Assembly: GCF_016287535.1 (NCBI RefSeq)
Contig: NZ_JAEFAJ010000001.1
Coordinates: 62,001-126,000 of the forward strand
Direction of reading: 5' to 3'
Source: Ruminococcus sp.
GTDB taxonomy: Bacteria; Bacillota; Clostridia; Oscillospirales; Ruminococcaceae
Length of the DNA: 64,000 nucleotides
Part shown: positions 15,977 to 25,399 of the stretch, in pieces
How the letters are laid out: each line of letters starts with the position of its first letter
Position numbering within the stretch: position 1 is the stretch's first letter
Translations under genes and position numbers: made by a program
Notes under the pieces: model-generated
What the model saw: only the letters and a program-made list of their open reading frames with translations
Told to the model about the DNA's origin: nothing
The model's database searches: none

Positions 15977-17590
15977 ATGACAGCGAATATCATTTCAGCT
16001 GTACTTAATTTTCTCGGTTTGTTCGGTATGCTTGGTTCTGTCACATGGATTTTAAGACGAGGCAATAGCAACAGACTTACATATTTATTCATCAGCTGTC
16101 AGCTTTCTATCGTATTATGGCTTGTTTCTGAGCTTCTTATATTATGTTCCGTGAACACAAAGCAGCTCTGGGGCAGTTATGTTATATCCAATATAGGCAT
16201 CAGTTTTTTTGGACCATTGTGGCTCATGCTTTCAGCCGAATACGCCAGTGCAGGAAAAAGGGTAAGGAAGCTTATGAACTTCATGCCCTGTATTTCACTG
16301 CTCGCTCTGACGCTGACGCTTTTAAATCCATGGCACTATATGTATTATTCAACATTTGTTATCGGAAATGTTGTGCACGGTCCTCTGTTTTACGTTTTTC
16401 AGGCGATATACTATGTATGCATAATCACAGGTATAACCATGATATGCCTGAAGCACACGCGCAGACAGGATAAGATCAGTATGCAGTCGTTCCTTCTGAT
16501 CCTTTCAGCTGCTATTCCGCTGGGGATAAATACCCTTTCGATTACCGGAATACTTCAGTCCAGGATCAATATTACTCCCCTGTTTTTTGTTTTTTCAAGT
16601 CTGCTCATACTTATAGCGCTTGGCAAATACGGTTTGCTCAATATCAACAGCATCGCTATACGTGACACAATACAGAATATCAGCAGCGGTGTTATTATTT
16701 TTGATATCAACGGAGCTGTTTCATATAAGAATTCATTTGCGGCTGCTCTCCCTTTTATTAAAAAAATAAGTTCCATGAACGACTTTATGTGGGAAATTGA
16801 AAAAATCACAAATGAAAAGTTTGACGAGAATTTTGAGTCAATAGAATTTGTATACAACAACTGCTTTTATAACCTCAATCAGTCTTATTGCGCAAATAAG
16901 ACAGGAAATAAGGTCGCAAGAGTCGTGACAATAAGTGATGTTACGGAATATCACGAACTTGCCGCTGCTGAAAAAAAACTCAGTCTTGAGCAGGAACGCA
17001 ACAGGATCGCCCAGGAAATGCATGATTCAGCCGGTCATACATTTACTATGATAAGTTCGCTTGCAAAGCTGGTTAAATATGAGGCTGGCAAGGAAAATCC
17101 ATCCTTTGATGATATGCTGAAAAATATATCGGAAATAGACGGACTTTCAAGAAGCGGCGTAACACAGCTGCGCTGTACTATAAACAATCTGCGCGACGAT
17201 GAATTCATGACTTCGGTAACCAAAGCTGTACAGACGATCATAACAGCTGTAAGAGGCGTTGATGTTGATCTCTGTGTTCAGGGTGAAGAAGATAAACGCT
17301 ATCGTTTCTGTATAAAAGAAATTTATGACAACTGCCGCGAAACTGTTACAAATGCTCTTCGTTATTCAGAAGCAACAAGAATTGATATAATCCTTAAATT
17401 TCTTGCTGACAGAATAGAGATGTATATTCTCGATAACGGTAAAGGCTGTGACAGTATTTCCGAAAACAACGGACTCAGAGGGATACGTGAGCGTACAGAA
17501 GCTCTTGGCGGAACAGTAAAATTTACTTCGCTGAAAGGCGAAGGGTTTAATACAGTAGTCAAAATTCCAATAAAAGAGGTGCAGTCATGA
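15977..17590 (+). CDS. Sensor histidine kinase, 7TM N-terminus, HisKA_3 type
   Basis: The 537-residue kinase has seven or so hydrophobic segments in residues 1-225, like the HisKA_7TM sensing region. A PAS-like stretch lies at about 230-330. The dimerisation motif ERNRIAQEMHDSAGH contains the phospho-acceptor His349, and a HATPase_c domain (NCRETVTNALRYSEAT; DNGKGC; GLRGIRERTEALGG) runs to the end. HisKA_3 kinases pair with NarL/LuxR regulators, as found directly downstream with a 4-bp ATGA overlap. The signal is unknown; 7TM sensing regions often respond to membrane-associated ligands. Confidence 0.9.
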   Translation: MTANIISAVLNFLGLFGMLGSVTWILRRGNSNRLTYLFISCQLSIVLWLVSELLILCSVNTKQLWGSYVISNIGISFFGPLWLMLSAEYASAGKRVRKLMNFMPCISLLALTLTLLNPWHYMYYSTFVIGNVVHGPLFYVFQAIYYVCIITGITMICLKHTRRQDKISMQSFLLILSAAIPLGINTLSITGILQSRINITPLFFVFSSLLILIALGKYGLLNINSIAIRDTIQNISSGVIIFDINGAVSYKNSFAAALPFIKKISSMNDFMWEIEKITNEKFDENFESIEFVYNNCFYNLNQSYCANKTGNKVARVVTISDVTEYHELAAAEKKLSLEQERNRIAQEMHDSAGHTFTMISSLAKLVKYEAGKENPSFDDMLKNISEIDGLSRSGVTQLRCTINNLRDDEFMTSVTKAVQTIITAVRGVDVDLCVQGEEDKRYRFCIKEIYDNCRETVTNALRYSEATRIDIILKFLADRIEMYILDNGKGCDSISENNGLRGIRERTEALGGTVKFTSLKGEGFNTVVKIPIKEVQS

Positions 17591-18213
17591 TTAATGTGAT
17601 TATAGCAGACGATATTAAAATTCTTCGTGCAGGATTAAGTGCTGTTCTGGAAAGTGACAGTGAGATAAAAGTAGTTGGTGAAGCTTCAGACGGCAAGGAA
17701 GCTTACGAAATGAGCGTTAGGCTGAAGCCTGACGTTGTTCTTATGGATATGAGAATGCCTGATTATGACGGCGGTTACGGTACACGCAAGATCAAGGATA
17801 CTCTTCCGAACGTCAAGGTGCTTGTCCTTACTACGTTTGACGATAAAGAAACAGTTGACAAGGCTATTTCCAGCGGTGCTGACGGTTATATACTCAAGGA
17901 AATGGACAACGATAAGATCATAAACTCGATTAAGGCTGTTGCAGGCGGAATAAATGTGTTCTGTGACAATATCTTCAGATCCATAAAAAAAGATGTTCTT
18001 GTGCAGCAGGATGCCAAAAACTTTGATCTTACTGATCGTGAGATCGATTTTCTCCGTCTTATCTGTGAAGGCGCCGATAATAAAGAGATAGCGTCAAGGC
18101 TGTATCTTGCAGAAGGCACTGTCAGGAACGGTATTTCGAGACTTCTTGAAAAATTAGGACTCAAGGACCGCACACAGCTTGCTGTATTTGCAATAAAGAA
18201 TAATATTCTGTGA
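17587..18213 (+). CDS. NarL/LuxR-family response regulator
   Basis: The 208-residue regulator has a receiver domain with acidic pair Asp8/Asp9 and phospho-acceptor Asp54 (VVLMDMRMP). A C-terminal LuxR helix-turn-helix lies at about 143-205 (LTDREIDFLRLICEGADNKE; LAEGTVRNGISRLLEKLGL). It is the partner of the overlapping kinase and should bind DNA when phosphorylated. The tandem AGTGACA palindromes at 15504-15540 are the nearest plausible targets, which is an inference from position and dyad symmetry. Confidence 0.93.
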   Translation: MINVIIADDIKILRAGLSAVLESDSEIKVVGEASDGKEAYEMSVRLKPDVVLMDMRMPDYDGGYGTRKIKDTLPNVKVLVLTTFDDKETVDKAISSGADGYILKEMDNDKIINSIKAVAGGINVFCDNIFRSIKKDVLVQQDAKNFDLTDREIDFLRLICEGADNKEIASRLYLAEGTVRNGISRLLEKLGLKDRTQLAVFAIKNNIL

Positions 18214-18214
18214 T

Positions 18215-18244
18215 AAAAACAGGGAGCATCTGCTCCCTGTTTTT
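18215..18244 (+). terminator. Terminator of kinase/regulator operon
   Basis: Stem AAAAACAGGGAGCA (18215-18228) / TGCTCCCTGTTTTT (18231-18244), immediately after the stop codon at 18213. Confidence 0.88.
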
Positions 18245-18311
18245 ATTTTCAATAACCCAAAACATGACAGATTATATTCCAAATAATACTTATATAAATT
18301 ATTAATGCGGA

Positions 18312-20749
18312 TTATAGATTTTCATTTTTTAAAGCGTCTATCGGATTTTCTTTTTTTATCATTCTCATTGAATACATCATAGTTAAAAATACAACGATAA
18401 ATACGCTTAAAACAGCTGTTCCGGCTGCTTTCCACGGCATAACGAAGGCCGTTTCAATTCCCCTGTTGACCGTATCGTAAATAAGATATGTGATGACTGC
18501 CGAAACGGGGATACCATAAATGAGAGCCTTTGTTCCATACATAATGCATTCGAACCGGTAAGATCATCCATAAAACTGAATGGATATATTACCGAGATGT
18601 ATTCGGACTCTGTAAAATATGGATTTCCGGTAACAACCTTTCCGATATTGAGTTCAATGTCATGAATGCTTTCTTCGTATGGTACTTCAATTGTGTCATC
18701 TGACCTGCCGCCAGGTTTATAATATATCACCGTGTCCTGTCTTTGCTGTATAAATGGATATCCATCTATTTTGTTATAGGCAACAGATTTCATACGTGAA
18801 TTGTCGCTGCTGAACAGCTTTAAACCAATATATCGCTCTGCGTCAAAATCAAATTCCAGTCCTTCGTCAACTGCGATGCCAAGCGGAGCTTCCCTGTTGT
18901 AGAATTCAGCTTCAGAAAGTCCTTCCTGACGGATATACTCAAGATATGCTGCATCATCAACATAAATTATTGGCAGGACGATCATTTTATAACCGTCACG
19001 CTGCGGAAGAGTGATATTGAAATTATCAAATAATGAAGGATGATCTTTAAGTATATTAGCTTCAATATCATTTTCCGGAATATAAACTACATTATAATCA
19101 TACAAACAGTAAGCAGCATCTGTTATATATTCAGTATTCTTGATTATACTGAGAATTTCGTCAATATCATTGATTCCGTAATCGCCGTTATCCCATATTA
19201 ATTTATAATCATATCCATAAGTGCTGAATGCGTCATTAGCTCCGCCGGTAATATAATACGTGAATGCTGATGCTGAAATGAAAAGAACTACACTCATAAA
19301 CAGGCTGATTATAGTGGCACGGTACTTTTTCTTGCTGCGTTTGAAGTTTTTATGTGCCATTATTCCCGGCAGACCGAAAAATTTATATATCACTTTAGGC
19401 GTTTTTATGTATTTTGTTTCCTTTATATCGTTATTCTGCCGAATCGCTTCAACTGCTGATATTTTTGTCGCTCTTTTGGAAGGCAGCCATGCAGATATCC
19501 TTATAGTTATAAAAGCAATGACAGCTGCGGCTATGATCTCCGCCGGAGATATGCATATACGCAGTGGTTCTTTGAAATCGTCATTTGACAAGAACAAAAG
19601 AAATTTGCTGCCTATTGCGAGGAAAGTTATCCACATACCAGCAATGCCGAGAATAATTCCGAGCGGTATACCGATAACACTTAGCACAGCAGCTTCAAAG
19701 CGCACCATTCTGCGTATCTGTTTTTTGGTGCCTCCGATCGAGGAGAGCAGCCCGAATTGCTTTGTTCTTTCTGATATCGATATAGCAAATGCATTGTATA
19801 TAAGCATTATCGAACCAAACATAATAAGTCCGACAACAACAGAAAAAAGACCGAATATTACCGCATAATACCTGTTATATCTTGAAACTCCTTTGCATAA
19901 AAGAAGAAATGTATTGATATTACCTGACAGATTGTTTTCTTTTCTGAATTTATATATATCCTTTGTGTTTTTTAGGGTGTAATATACATCATACTGTATA
20001 TTCTCAGAATAATCATCCGGAACAGTCAAGGCCGTATAGCCCGGAGAAGACGCTTCTTCAAAATATGGACGGGCATATATTCCGACAACTGTATAGTCGC
20101 GTTTCTCTCTTATATCAAGATATTCAGCGGAAATACTGTTTCCTTCCTCATCGTTTACCACTGTGAAGGAATTATACTGGATAAGGTTGATATCATTGTA
20201 ATCAATCTCCTGATCTGTAATTTCTTCTTTCGCAGCTATACCGGTCCCGATTATTTTTTCAGGATCTATTTTTCTGTCTCCTATCTCCAGTGTTAGTTTA
20301 TCACCTGCATGAAGTACAACATTGCCATTTTCTGTAAGATGTTCCGGAATGATGATCTCGTTTCTGTTCTGCGGCATTCTTCCCGAAGTAATATGTATCG
20401 GTATAATCCCGTTTTCGTCCTCCTGAACACCGGATATATAAAGATAAGGTTTATATGTGTTAGAAATTTTTATATCAGCGTAGCCTATATAGCTCAGTAC
20501 ACCTGTACTCTTGACTTTATCGGAATATTTTATCAATTTATATGTGCCAAGGTCTGTATTTATTTCCGATGCATCAAATTTGCCGTAAGAAAACTCCATA
20601 AAATCTATGGCAAACTTTCTTACTGAAGCGAACGAGGTCGTAACGGCGCATATCAGCGCCGTAGAAAGCATAATACCAATAATAGTTACAAGTGTGCGCG
20701 TTTTATTCTTTTTCAGCGACTGGATTGTAAGCCTGTGGAATATGTTCAT
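18312..20749 (-). pseudogene. FtsX/MacB-type ABC permease with internal deletion and frameshift
   Basis: An N-terminal helix, an extracellular domain, a first FtsX core (YAVIFGLFSVVVGLIMFGSI and following) and most of a second extracellular domain read normally from the ATG at 20749. Shortly after PFSFMDDLTG (near 18560) the frame is lost. The expected C-terminal end, MYGTKALIYGIPVS...ENPIDALKNENL, resumes in another frame and stops at 18312. Comparison with family layout suggests about 100 residues, including two membrane helices of the second FtsX core, are missing. The gene overlaps its ATPase by 4 bp. Deletion or assembly error are both possible. Confidence 0.75.
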
Positions 20750-21429
20750 CTGCGCATCACCTCGTCACGGGTTATTTTACCGTCTTCGATCGCGAGAATA
20801 CGGTCAGCCTGAAGTGCGATATTCTCATCATGTGTGATTATTACAAGAGTCTGATTGTATTTCTGATTGGAATATTTCAGCAGTTCAACAATTTCCTGAC
20901 TGTTTTTACTGTCAAGATTTCCGGTAGGTTCGTCTGCAAGAACAACAGCAGGTGCATTTATAAGTGCTCTTCCTATCGAAACTCGCTGCTGCTGTCCGCC
21001 TGAAAGCTGGTTAGGAAGGTGTTTTTCACGTCCGTTAAGCTTTAGAGTATCAATAAGCTCGTTCAAGCGGTCATTATTTATCTGCTGTCCGTCCATAAGC
21101 ACGGGAAGGGTTATGTTTTCGGTTACGTTAAATACAGGTATCAGATTATAGAACTGATATATCAGCCCTACCTGTCTGCGCCTGAATATTGCAAGCTGCT
21201 CATCATTTTGCGCATATACATCACTGCCGTCCATATAAACCTTTCCGGATGTAGGTTTATCCACGCCTCCAAGAATGTGAAGAAGCGTTGACTTTCCTGA
21301 ACCTGACGGACCGATTATTGCAACAAATTCACCTTTTTTTATTGAAAAGCTGACATTGCTGAGAGCATGGACCTCATTTTCACCATTCCCGTAAATTTTA
21401 CACAGATTTTCAACTTTCAAGATATCCAT
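20746..21429 (-). CDS. MacB/BceA-type ABC transporter ATPase
   Basis: The 227-residue ATPase has Walker A GPSGSGKS (40-47), Q-loop, signature LSGGQQQRV (142-150), Walker [10 protein letters not shown] and the H-loop in ITHD. The [10 protein letters not shown] sequence and short length place it in the MacB/LolD/BceA group, which powers mechanotransmission or antimicrobial-peptide resistance rather than import. The ATG at 21429 has AAAGGAGAG in front. It has its own promoter region after the terminator of the kinase gene. Its permease partner, overlapping by 4 bp, is broken, so the exporter may be non-functional. Confidence 0.93.
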   Translation of the reverse strand: MDILKVENLCKIYGNGENEVHALSNVSFSIKKGEFVAIIGPSGSGKSTLLHILGGVDKPTSGKVYMDGSDVYAQNDEQLAIFRRRQVGLIYQFYNLIPVFNVTENITLPVLMDGQQINNDRLNELIDTLKLNGREKHLPNQLSGGQQQRVSIGRALINAPAVVLADEPTGNLDSKNSQEIVELLKYSNQKYNQTLVIITHDENIALQADRILAIEDGKITRDEVMRR

Positions 21430-21471
21430 TCCGTACTCTCCTTTTCTGAAGTTTATATAAATATTCTATCA

Positions 21472-21520
21472 TGTCAATATGACTTTCAGGTGACTTAAAA
21501 ATAACAATTATGTCACATAA
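21472..21520 (-). promoter_or_regulatory. Candidate regulator-binding/promoter region of ABC ATPase gene
   Basis: On the minus strand, GTCACCTGAAA and GTCATATTGAC form a direct repeat with 11-bp period, a spacing typical of OmpR-family sites. They abut a TTGACA -35 (21472-21477). A second element, TTATGTCACATAA (21508-21520), has 6-bp inverted arms. The -10 is not clear. Control by the adjacent OmpR-type regulator is an inference. Confidence 0.45.
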
Positions 21521-21523
21521 GAA

Positions 21524-21545
21524 AAAGCGGGATGACTCCCGCTTT
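21524..21545 (-). terminator. Terminator after histidine kinase gene
   Basis: Stem AAAGCGGGA (21524-21532) / TCCCGCTTT (21537-21545), loop TGAC, then TTTTTCTTAT on the minus strand. It separates the regulator/kinase transcript from the ABC genes. Confidence 0.8.
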
Positions 21546-22552
21546 CAGATCGTGCTTTCATAAAATCTTACTGTAAACACTGCTCCTACTTCTGAGGAGT
21601 TCTCGGCTTTTAGTGTTCCGTTCTGTTCGGTGATTATCATTCTCGCAAGTGCAAGGCCTATTCCAAAACCGCCTTTATCATCCGTATCCTTGCCCTTATA
21701 GAATCTCTCGAATATATGCGGCAGATCTTCATCTGAAATATCGTTTCCGCTATCTGTTATCCTTATTTCCGAAAAAAGCGGATTTTGTGTTCCGGTTATT
21801 GTAATACTTCCGCCGTCCGGTGTATGTTCCATACAATTCTTTATGATATTGCCGATGGCTTCACAGGTCCATGCAACATCACAGGAAAGTTCTCCGTCTG
21901 CCTCGATTTCAAGCATCTGATTATGCAACTCTATCGGAACTCGTACAGGCATACATGATCTCTCCAGCAAATCCTTTACAGATACGGATTCCTTATTGAA
22001 TCTGACAGTACCGGCATCAAGTTTTGAAAGTTTCAGAAGTGCTGTGATAAGCCAGTCGATTCTGGAAAGCAGACCATACAGTTTATGTACTGTCTGTTCT
22101 CTTTTTTCAAAAGTCAGATCAGGTTCAGCAAGCATGGAAACGAGCAGATTTATTGACGTAAGAGGTGTTCGTATCTGGTGAGAGATATCTGCCAAAAGAT
22201 CTGCAAGATATACCTTGTCATCAAGAAGCTTTGACTTTTGTTCCCGCAGACACACTGTCATTTTATAGACCTCGCTGCTCAGTAAAGCAATTTCTCCCTC
22301 AGAGCAGCTTTCAAAGGAAACATTCTCATCTCCGTGAAGTATCTTGTCGATCTTCATTGAAAGATCAGAGATTTTTCTGTATCTGACATATTCAAGAATA
22401 ATGTGAGCTGTGCAAAATACCGCACAAAGACACAGAACAGGAATAAACATTCTTTTGTCATATAATAATGCGCTAAGCAATGCTATAGAAGAGATCAGTA
22501 TGAATGCGTATGCTGACCTGATCACTTCACTGTTACGGAATAATTTCATCAT
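21545..22552 (-). CDS. Sensor histidine kinase (HisKA type)
   Basis: The 335-residue kinase has two N-terminal membrane helices with almost no extracellular loop (residues 13-55), a short HAMP-like linker, the phospho-acceptor motif DISHQIRTPLTS (His125) and a HATPase_c domain with N-box NIIKNCMEHTPDGG, DSGND and GFGIGLALA. The near absence of an extracellular domain is typical of intramembrane-sensing kinases that take their signal from an ABC transporter, as in BceS. It overlaps its regulator by 4 bp (ATGA). Confidence 0.92.
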   Translation of the reverse strand: MMKLFRNSEVIRSAYAFILISSIALLSALLYDKRMFIPVLCLCAVFCTAHIILEYVRYRKISDLSMKIDKILHGDENVSFESCSEGEIALLSSEVYKMTVCLREQKSKLLDDKVYLADLLADISHQIRTPLTSINLLVSMLAEPDLTFEKREQTVHKLYGLLSRIDWLITALLKLSKLDAGTVRFNKESVSVKDLLERSCMPVRVPIELHNQMLEIEADGELSCDVAWTCEAIGNIIKNCMEHTPDGGSITITGTQNPLFSEIRITDSGNDISDEDLPHIFERFYKGKDTDDKGGFGIGLALARMIITEQNGTLKAENSSEVGAVFTVRFYESTI

Positions 22553-23220
22553 ACATCTACCTTGTAGCCGAGTCCGCGGATTGTTTTGATAATACAGGGA
22601 TTCTGAGGATCGTCCTCGATCTTTTCACGAAGTCTCTTTATATAAACAGTAAGAGTATTGTCATTTACGAATTCTCCGGCAATATCCCATATTGATTCAA
22701 GAAGCTTTGTTCTTGTCATTACTGCTCCCCTGTTGTTTATGAACACAAGAAGAAGTCTGTATTCAAGTGCCGAAAGAAAAAAATCTTTTCCGTTTTTGCT
22801 TGCTGTTCCTTTTACAGTGTCAACCATAACATCACCGAGCTGAGTTATATTTCCGGAGGAGCCGGTAAGTCTAAGTACGTTTTTTATACGTGAAACAAGC
22901 TCGCGCGGCCGAAACGGCTTTGCGATATAATCATCTGCGCCAAGGTCAAAACCTGTGACTGTACTGTATTCGTCGCCTGAGGCTGTAAGGAAAATAACAG
23001 GCAGACAGGTGCTTGATTTTATTGCTGAACAAACTGCAAATCCGTTTCCGTCTGCAAGAGATACGTCCAGCAGGACAAGATCAAAAGTTTCATTTTCTAC
23101 CAGCTCAATGGCAGCGGCCTGTCCCTTTGCATTTTTTATGCTGAATCCCTCTTTTGTGAGAAATTCCGTAAGATTAACGATTATTTCCTTATCATCTTCA
23201 ACAAGAAGTATTCTGTTCAA
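22549..23220 (-). CDS. OmpR-family response regulator
   Basis: The 223-residue protein has a receiver domain with Glu8/Asp9/Asp10 and phospho-acceptor Asp52 (LVLLDVSLADG), a TAS switch segment and Lys in AKPFRPREL. A winged-helix DNA-binding domain covers about 125-222 (NDNTLTVYIKRLREKIEDDP; IKTIRGLGYKVD). The start is a TTG at 23220 behind CGGAG at 10-bp spacing. It leads the four-gene regulator-kinase-ATPase-permease block and probably controls the ABC genes. Confidence 0.93.
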   Translation of the reverse strand: MNRILLVEDDKEIIVNLTEFLTKEGFSIKNAKGQAAAIELVENETFDLVLLDVSLADGNGFAVCSAIKSSTCLPVIFLTASGDEYSTVTGFDLGADDYIAKPFRPRELVSRIKNVLRLTGSSGNITQLGDVMVDTVKGTASKNGKDFFLSALEYRLLLVFINNRGAVMTRTKLLESIWDIAGEFVNDNTLTVYIKRLREKIEDDPQNPCIIKTIRGLGYKVDV

Positions 23221-23316
23221 TGTATCTCAGCTCCGTTCAAATATTATTTTCGTATGATCCGGCTTTACTCTTCTATAATATCACAATAAACCTAAAAAAG
23301 CAACGAAAAAATAAAA

Positions 23317-23332
23317 CAGCTCGCAAGAGCTG
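23317..23332 (-). terminator. Terminator of the cobalamin-riboswitch operon
   Basis: Stem CAGCTC (23317-23322) / GAGCTG (23327-23332), loop GCAA, extended by A/T pairs, then TTTTATTTTTT on the minus strand. It closes the operon that starts at the riboswitch. Confidence 0.75.
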
Positions 23333-23351
23333 CTTTTAAAGCTGATATTGC

Positions 23352-24293
23352 TTACATATCCTGATCAGAGTTATGCTTAAACGGAATATTTACAATGACA
23401 ATACCGGCTGCAACAAGTAAAAGTGCAGCTGTAATTCCTGTAAATCCTGCGGAACTTTTTTCGGACAGAATGACAGATGACAGTATTACCCCGAATACAG
23501 GATTCATAAAACCGAATACCGACACTGTAGAAACATTATTATACTTTATCAGAGTTCCCCACAGTGAAAAAGCTGCAGCTGAAACAAATGCAAGATATAA
23601 AAGCATCAGTATTCCCTCTTTGTTTATAACCGTGATCCTGCCGCCTAAAAATATACCTGCTGCAGTCATGAATGAACCGCCGATAATAAACTGCCACCCG
23701 CTGAGTAAAACAGGATCCTCGGTCAGAGAGTACTTTTTCATCAGCGCCGCTGAAAAAGCATACGAAAGCGCTGAGAGAAAAACAAATCCCTCTCCAGTAA
23801 GTCTGAAACCTCCGCTTATACCGCTGAGATTTATCATAATAACACCGGAAAAACCAACAATGCAGCCGATTATTTTTCTGAATGTCAGCTTTTCAGCCTT
23901 AAAAATCAGCGCTGCAACAATTATTGATAAAAAAACATTGGAAGCTGTTATGACTGAACTCTTCATACCGGTACTTCTTGACAGTCCGATATAGAAAAAA
24001 GTATACTGAAGTATTGTCTGGAAACATGAAAGTTTAATTGCCTTATGAAGCGAATTTTTACTGATAATCAATGGTCTGCGGACAACAGCACTGCCGATGA
24101 TCAATGCAAATATACCGGCAAGAATAAAACGCAGACCGGCATATAGTATCTGTGAAAAAGTATCTCCTGCTGATATACCCGAAAATTGGCATCCAAGTTT
24201 GATGCAAGGAAATGCACTCCCCCATAAAAGACAGCATATCATAGCAATCAAAAACACAACAGCTTTATTTGTGAGAAGCTTTTTGCCAGTCAA
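23352..24293 (-). CDS. EamA/DMT-family transporter, last gene of B12-riboswitch operon
   Basis: The 313-residue, ten-helix membrane protein has two EamA repeats (FLIAMICCLLWGSAFPCIKL in the first; SALSYAFSAALMKKYSLTED in the second). Family members move amino acids, nucleosides and other metabolites, most often outward. The start is a TTG at 24293 whose last bases overlap the stop of the ATPase gene (TTGA), with AAGGTG 8 bp upstream, so it is translationally coupled and belongs to the riboswitch operon. Its substrate may be a corrinoid precursor or breakdown product, but nothing in the sequence shows this. Confidence 0.88.
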   Translation of the reverse strand: MTGKKLLTNKAVVFLIAMICCLLWGSAFPCIKLGCQFSGISAGDTFSQILYAGLRFILAGIFALIIGSAVVRRPLIISKNSLHKAIKLSCFQTILQYTFFYIGLSRSTGMKSSVITASNVFLSIIVAALIFKAEKLTFRKIIGCIVGFSGVIMINLSGISGGFRLTGEGFVFLSALSYAFSAALMKKYSLTEDPVLLSGWQFIIGGSFMTAAGIFLGGRITVINKEGILMLLYLAFVSAAAFSLWGTLIKYNNVSTVSVFGFMNPVFGVILSSVILSEKSSAGFTGITAALLLVAAGIVIVNIPFKHNSDQDM

Positions 24294-25399
24294 GAAACAG
24301 CACCTTCTTTTATTAGTCCTGACTTTTCTGCTTCTTTCGCAAGCGTAAGACAGAATTCATTCATTGTACCGAATTCTTTTACAGCACATATCACTCGTTT
24401 GCAGCGTCTCATTACCTGAAGAGCTTTTTCAAAACTTTCCTTAGATACAGATTCAAAAGCTTTTTCTGTTATCAGTTCTGAAGCAAGTGCGGACGCTACC
24501 GGGAATTCAATATCATTTTCATGTATTATACCTGCCGCAAACGGTATGCCCATACGCTGAAGACTGCGGTAAACAGAAATTCCGCTTCCGCCTCCGCCTA
24601 TTACAAATACTTCAGACATCCCCTCGCATTTTCCAAGTTCAGGTGAACCATAGCTTTCACAGAAACTGCCGTTTGTTATCCCGTAAAGCTCCTCGATATA
24701 TCCGTTTGAGAAAACCTCGTCCGGAGTGCCGATACGATCCGGACGCTCACCTTTGATACATAGGATATTATCAGAAACACGCTGTGCAAGCTCAAGTTCG
24801 TGAAGTGACATAATAATAGCGGTATTCTTCTCGCGTGCAATTTTTTTCAGAATACTCATTAGCTCAAGTTTGTATTTTATATCAAGAAATGTGGTGGGTT
24901 CGTCAAGTATAAGCACATCAGGTTCACGGCATATTGCTCCCGCAAGCAATACGCGCTGACGCTGACCGTCGCTAATTCTTTCAAAGTCACAGTACGCAAT
25001 ATCTTCGATATCTACATTTTTTATTGCTTCCGTTACCATTGCATGGTCATGTGCTGAAAGTATTCCAAGTCTGCCGGTATATGGATAACGGCCTGTTTCA
25101 ACAACATCAATGCACCTCATATACTCGGTTTTTGTCCTGTCGGTAAGCAAAAGTGAAACTGATCTTGCAAGTTCATTTCCGCTCAGGTTACGCAGATCGG
25201 TATTTCCGATAAAAACTGTACCGCCAAGAGGTTTTATCTGCCTGCAAAGAGTTTTAAGAACTGTGGACTTCCCTGCCCCGTTCGGACCGATAAGTGTAAG
25301 TATCTTTCCTTTTTCAGCTGATATCTCAACTCCGTTTATAACAGCTTTTTTCCCGTAACCTGCTGAAAGAGCGTGTGTACTTAACCAGGCTTCACACAT
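24290..25399 (-). CDS. BtuD/FecE-type ABC ATPase with extra C-terminal domain
   Basis: The 369-residue protein is longer than usual importer ATPases (about 255). Residues 1-255 are a complete siderophore/B12-type ATPase: Walker A GPNGAGKS (38-45), signature ISDGQRQRV (142-150), Walker B LILDEP (163-168), H-loop His200. Residues 264-369 form a separate domain beginning VFVIGGGGSGISVYRSLQRM, a nucleotide-binding-like glycine loop. From memory, similar tails occur on archaeal BtuD-type ATPases. The ATG at 25399 has GGGGAAAG and overlaps the permease gene by 8 bp. The riboswitch argues for corrinoid import over iron. Confidence 0.9.
   Translation of the reverse strand: MCEAWLSTHALSAGYGKKAVINGVEISAEKGKILTLIGPNGAGKSTVLKTLCRQIKPLGGTVFIGNTDLRNLSGNELARSVSLLLTDRTKTEYMRCIDVVETGRYPYTGRLGILSAHDHAMVTEAIKNVDIEDIAYCDFERISDGQRQRVLLAGAICREPDVLILDEPTTFLDIKYKLELMSILKKIAREKNTAIIMSLHELELAQRVSDNILCIKGERPDRIGTPDEVFSNGYIEELYGITNGSFCESYGSPELGKCEGMSEVFVIGGGGSGISVYRSLQRMGIPFAAGIIHENDIEFPVASALASELITEKAFESVSKESFEKALQVMRRCKRVICAVKEFGTMNEFCLTLAKEAEKSGLIKEGAVS

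Noticed and set aside
18312-18542. Independent 76-residue membrane protein
   Set aside because: It matches the C-terminal end of FtsX-type permeases and lacks a start signal; treated as part of the broken permease.
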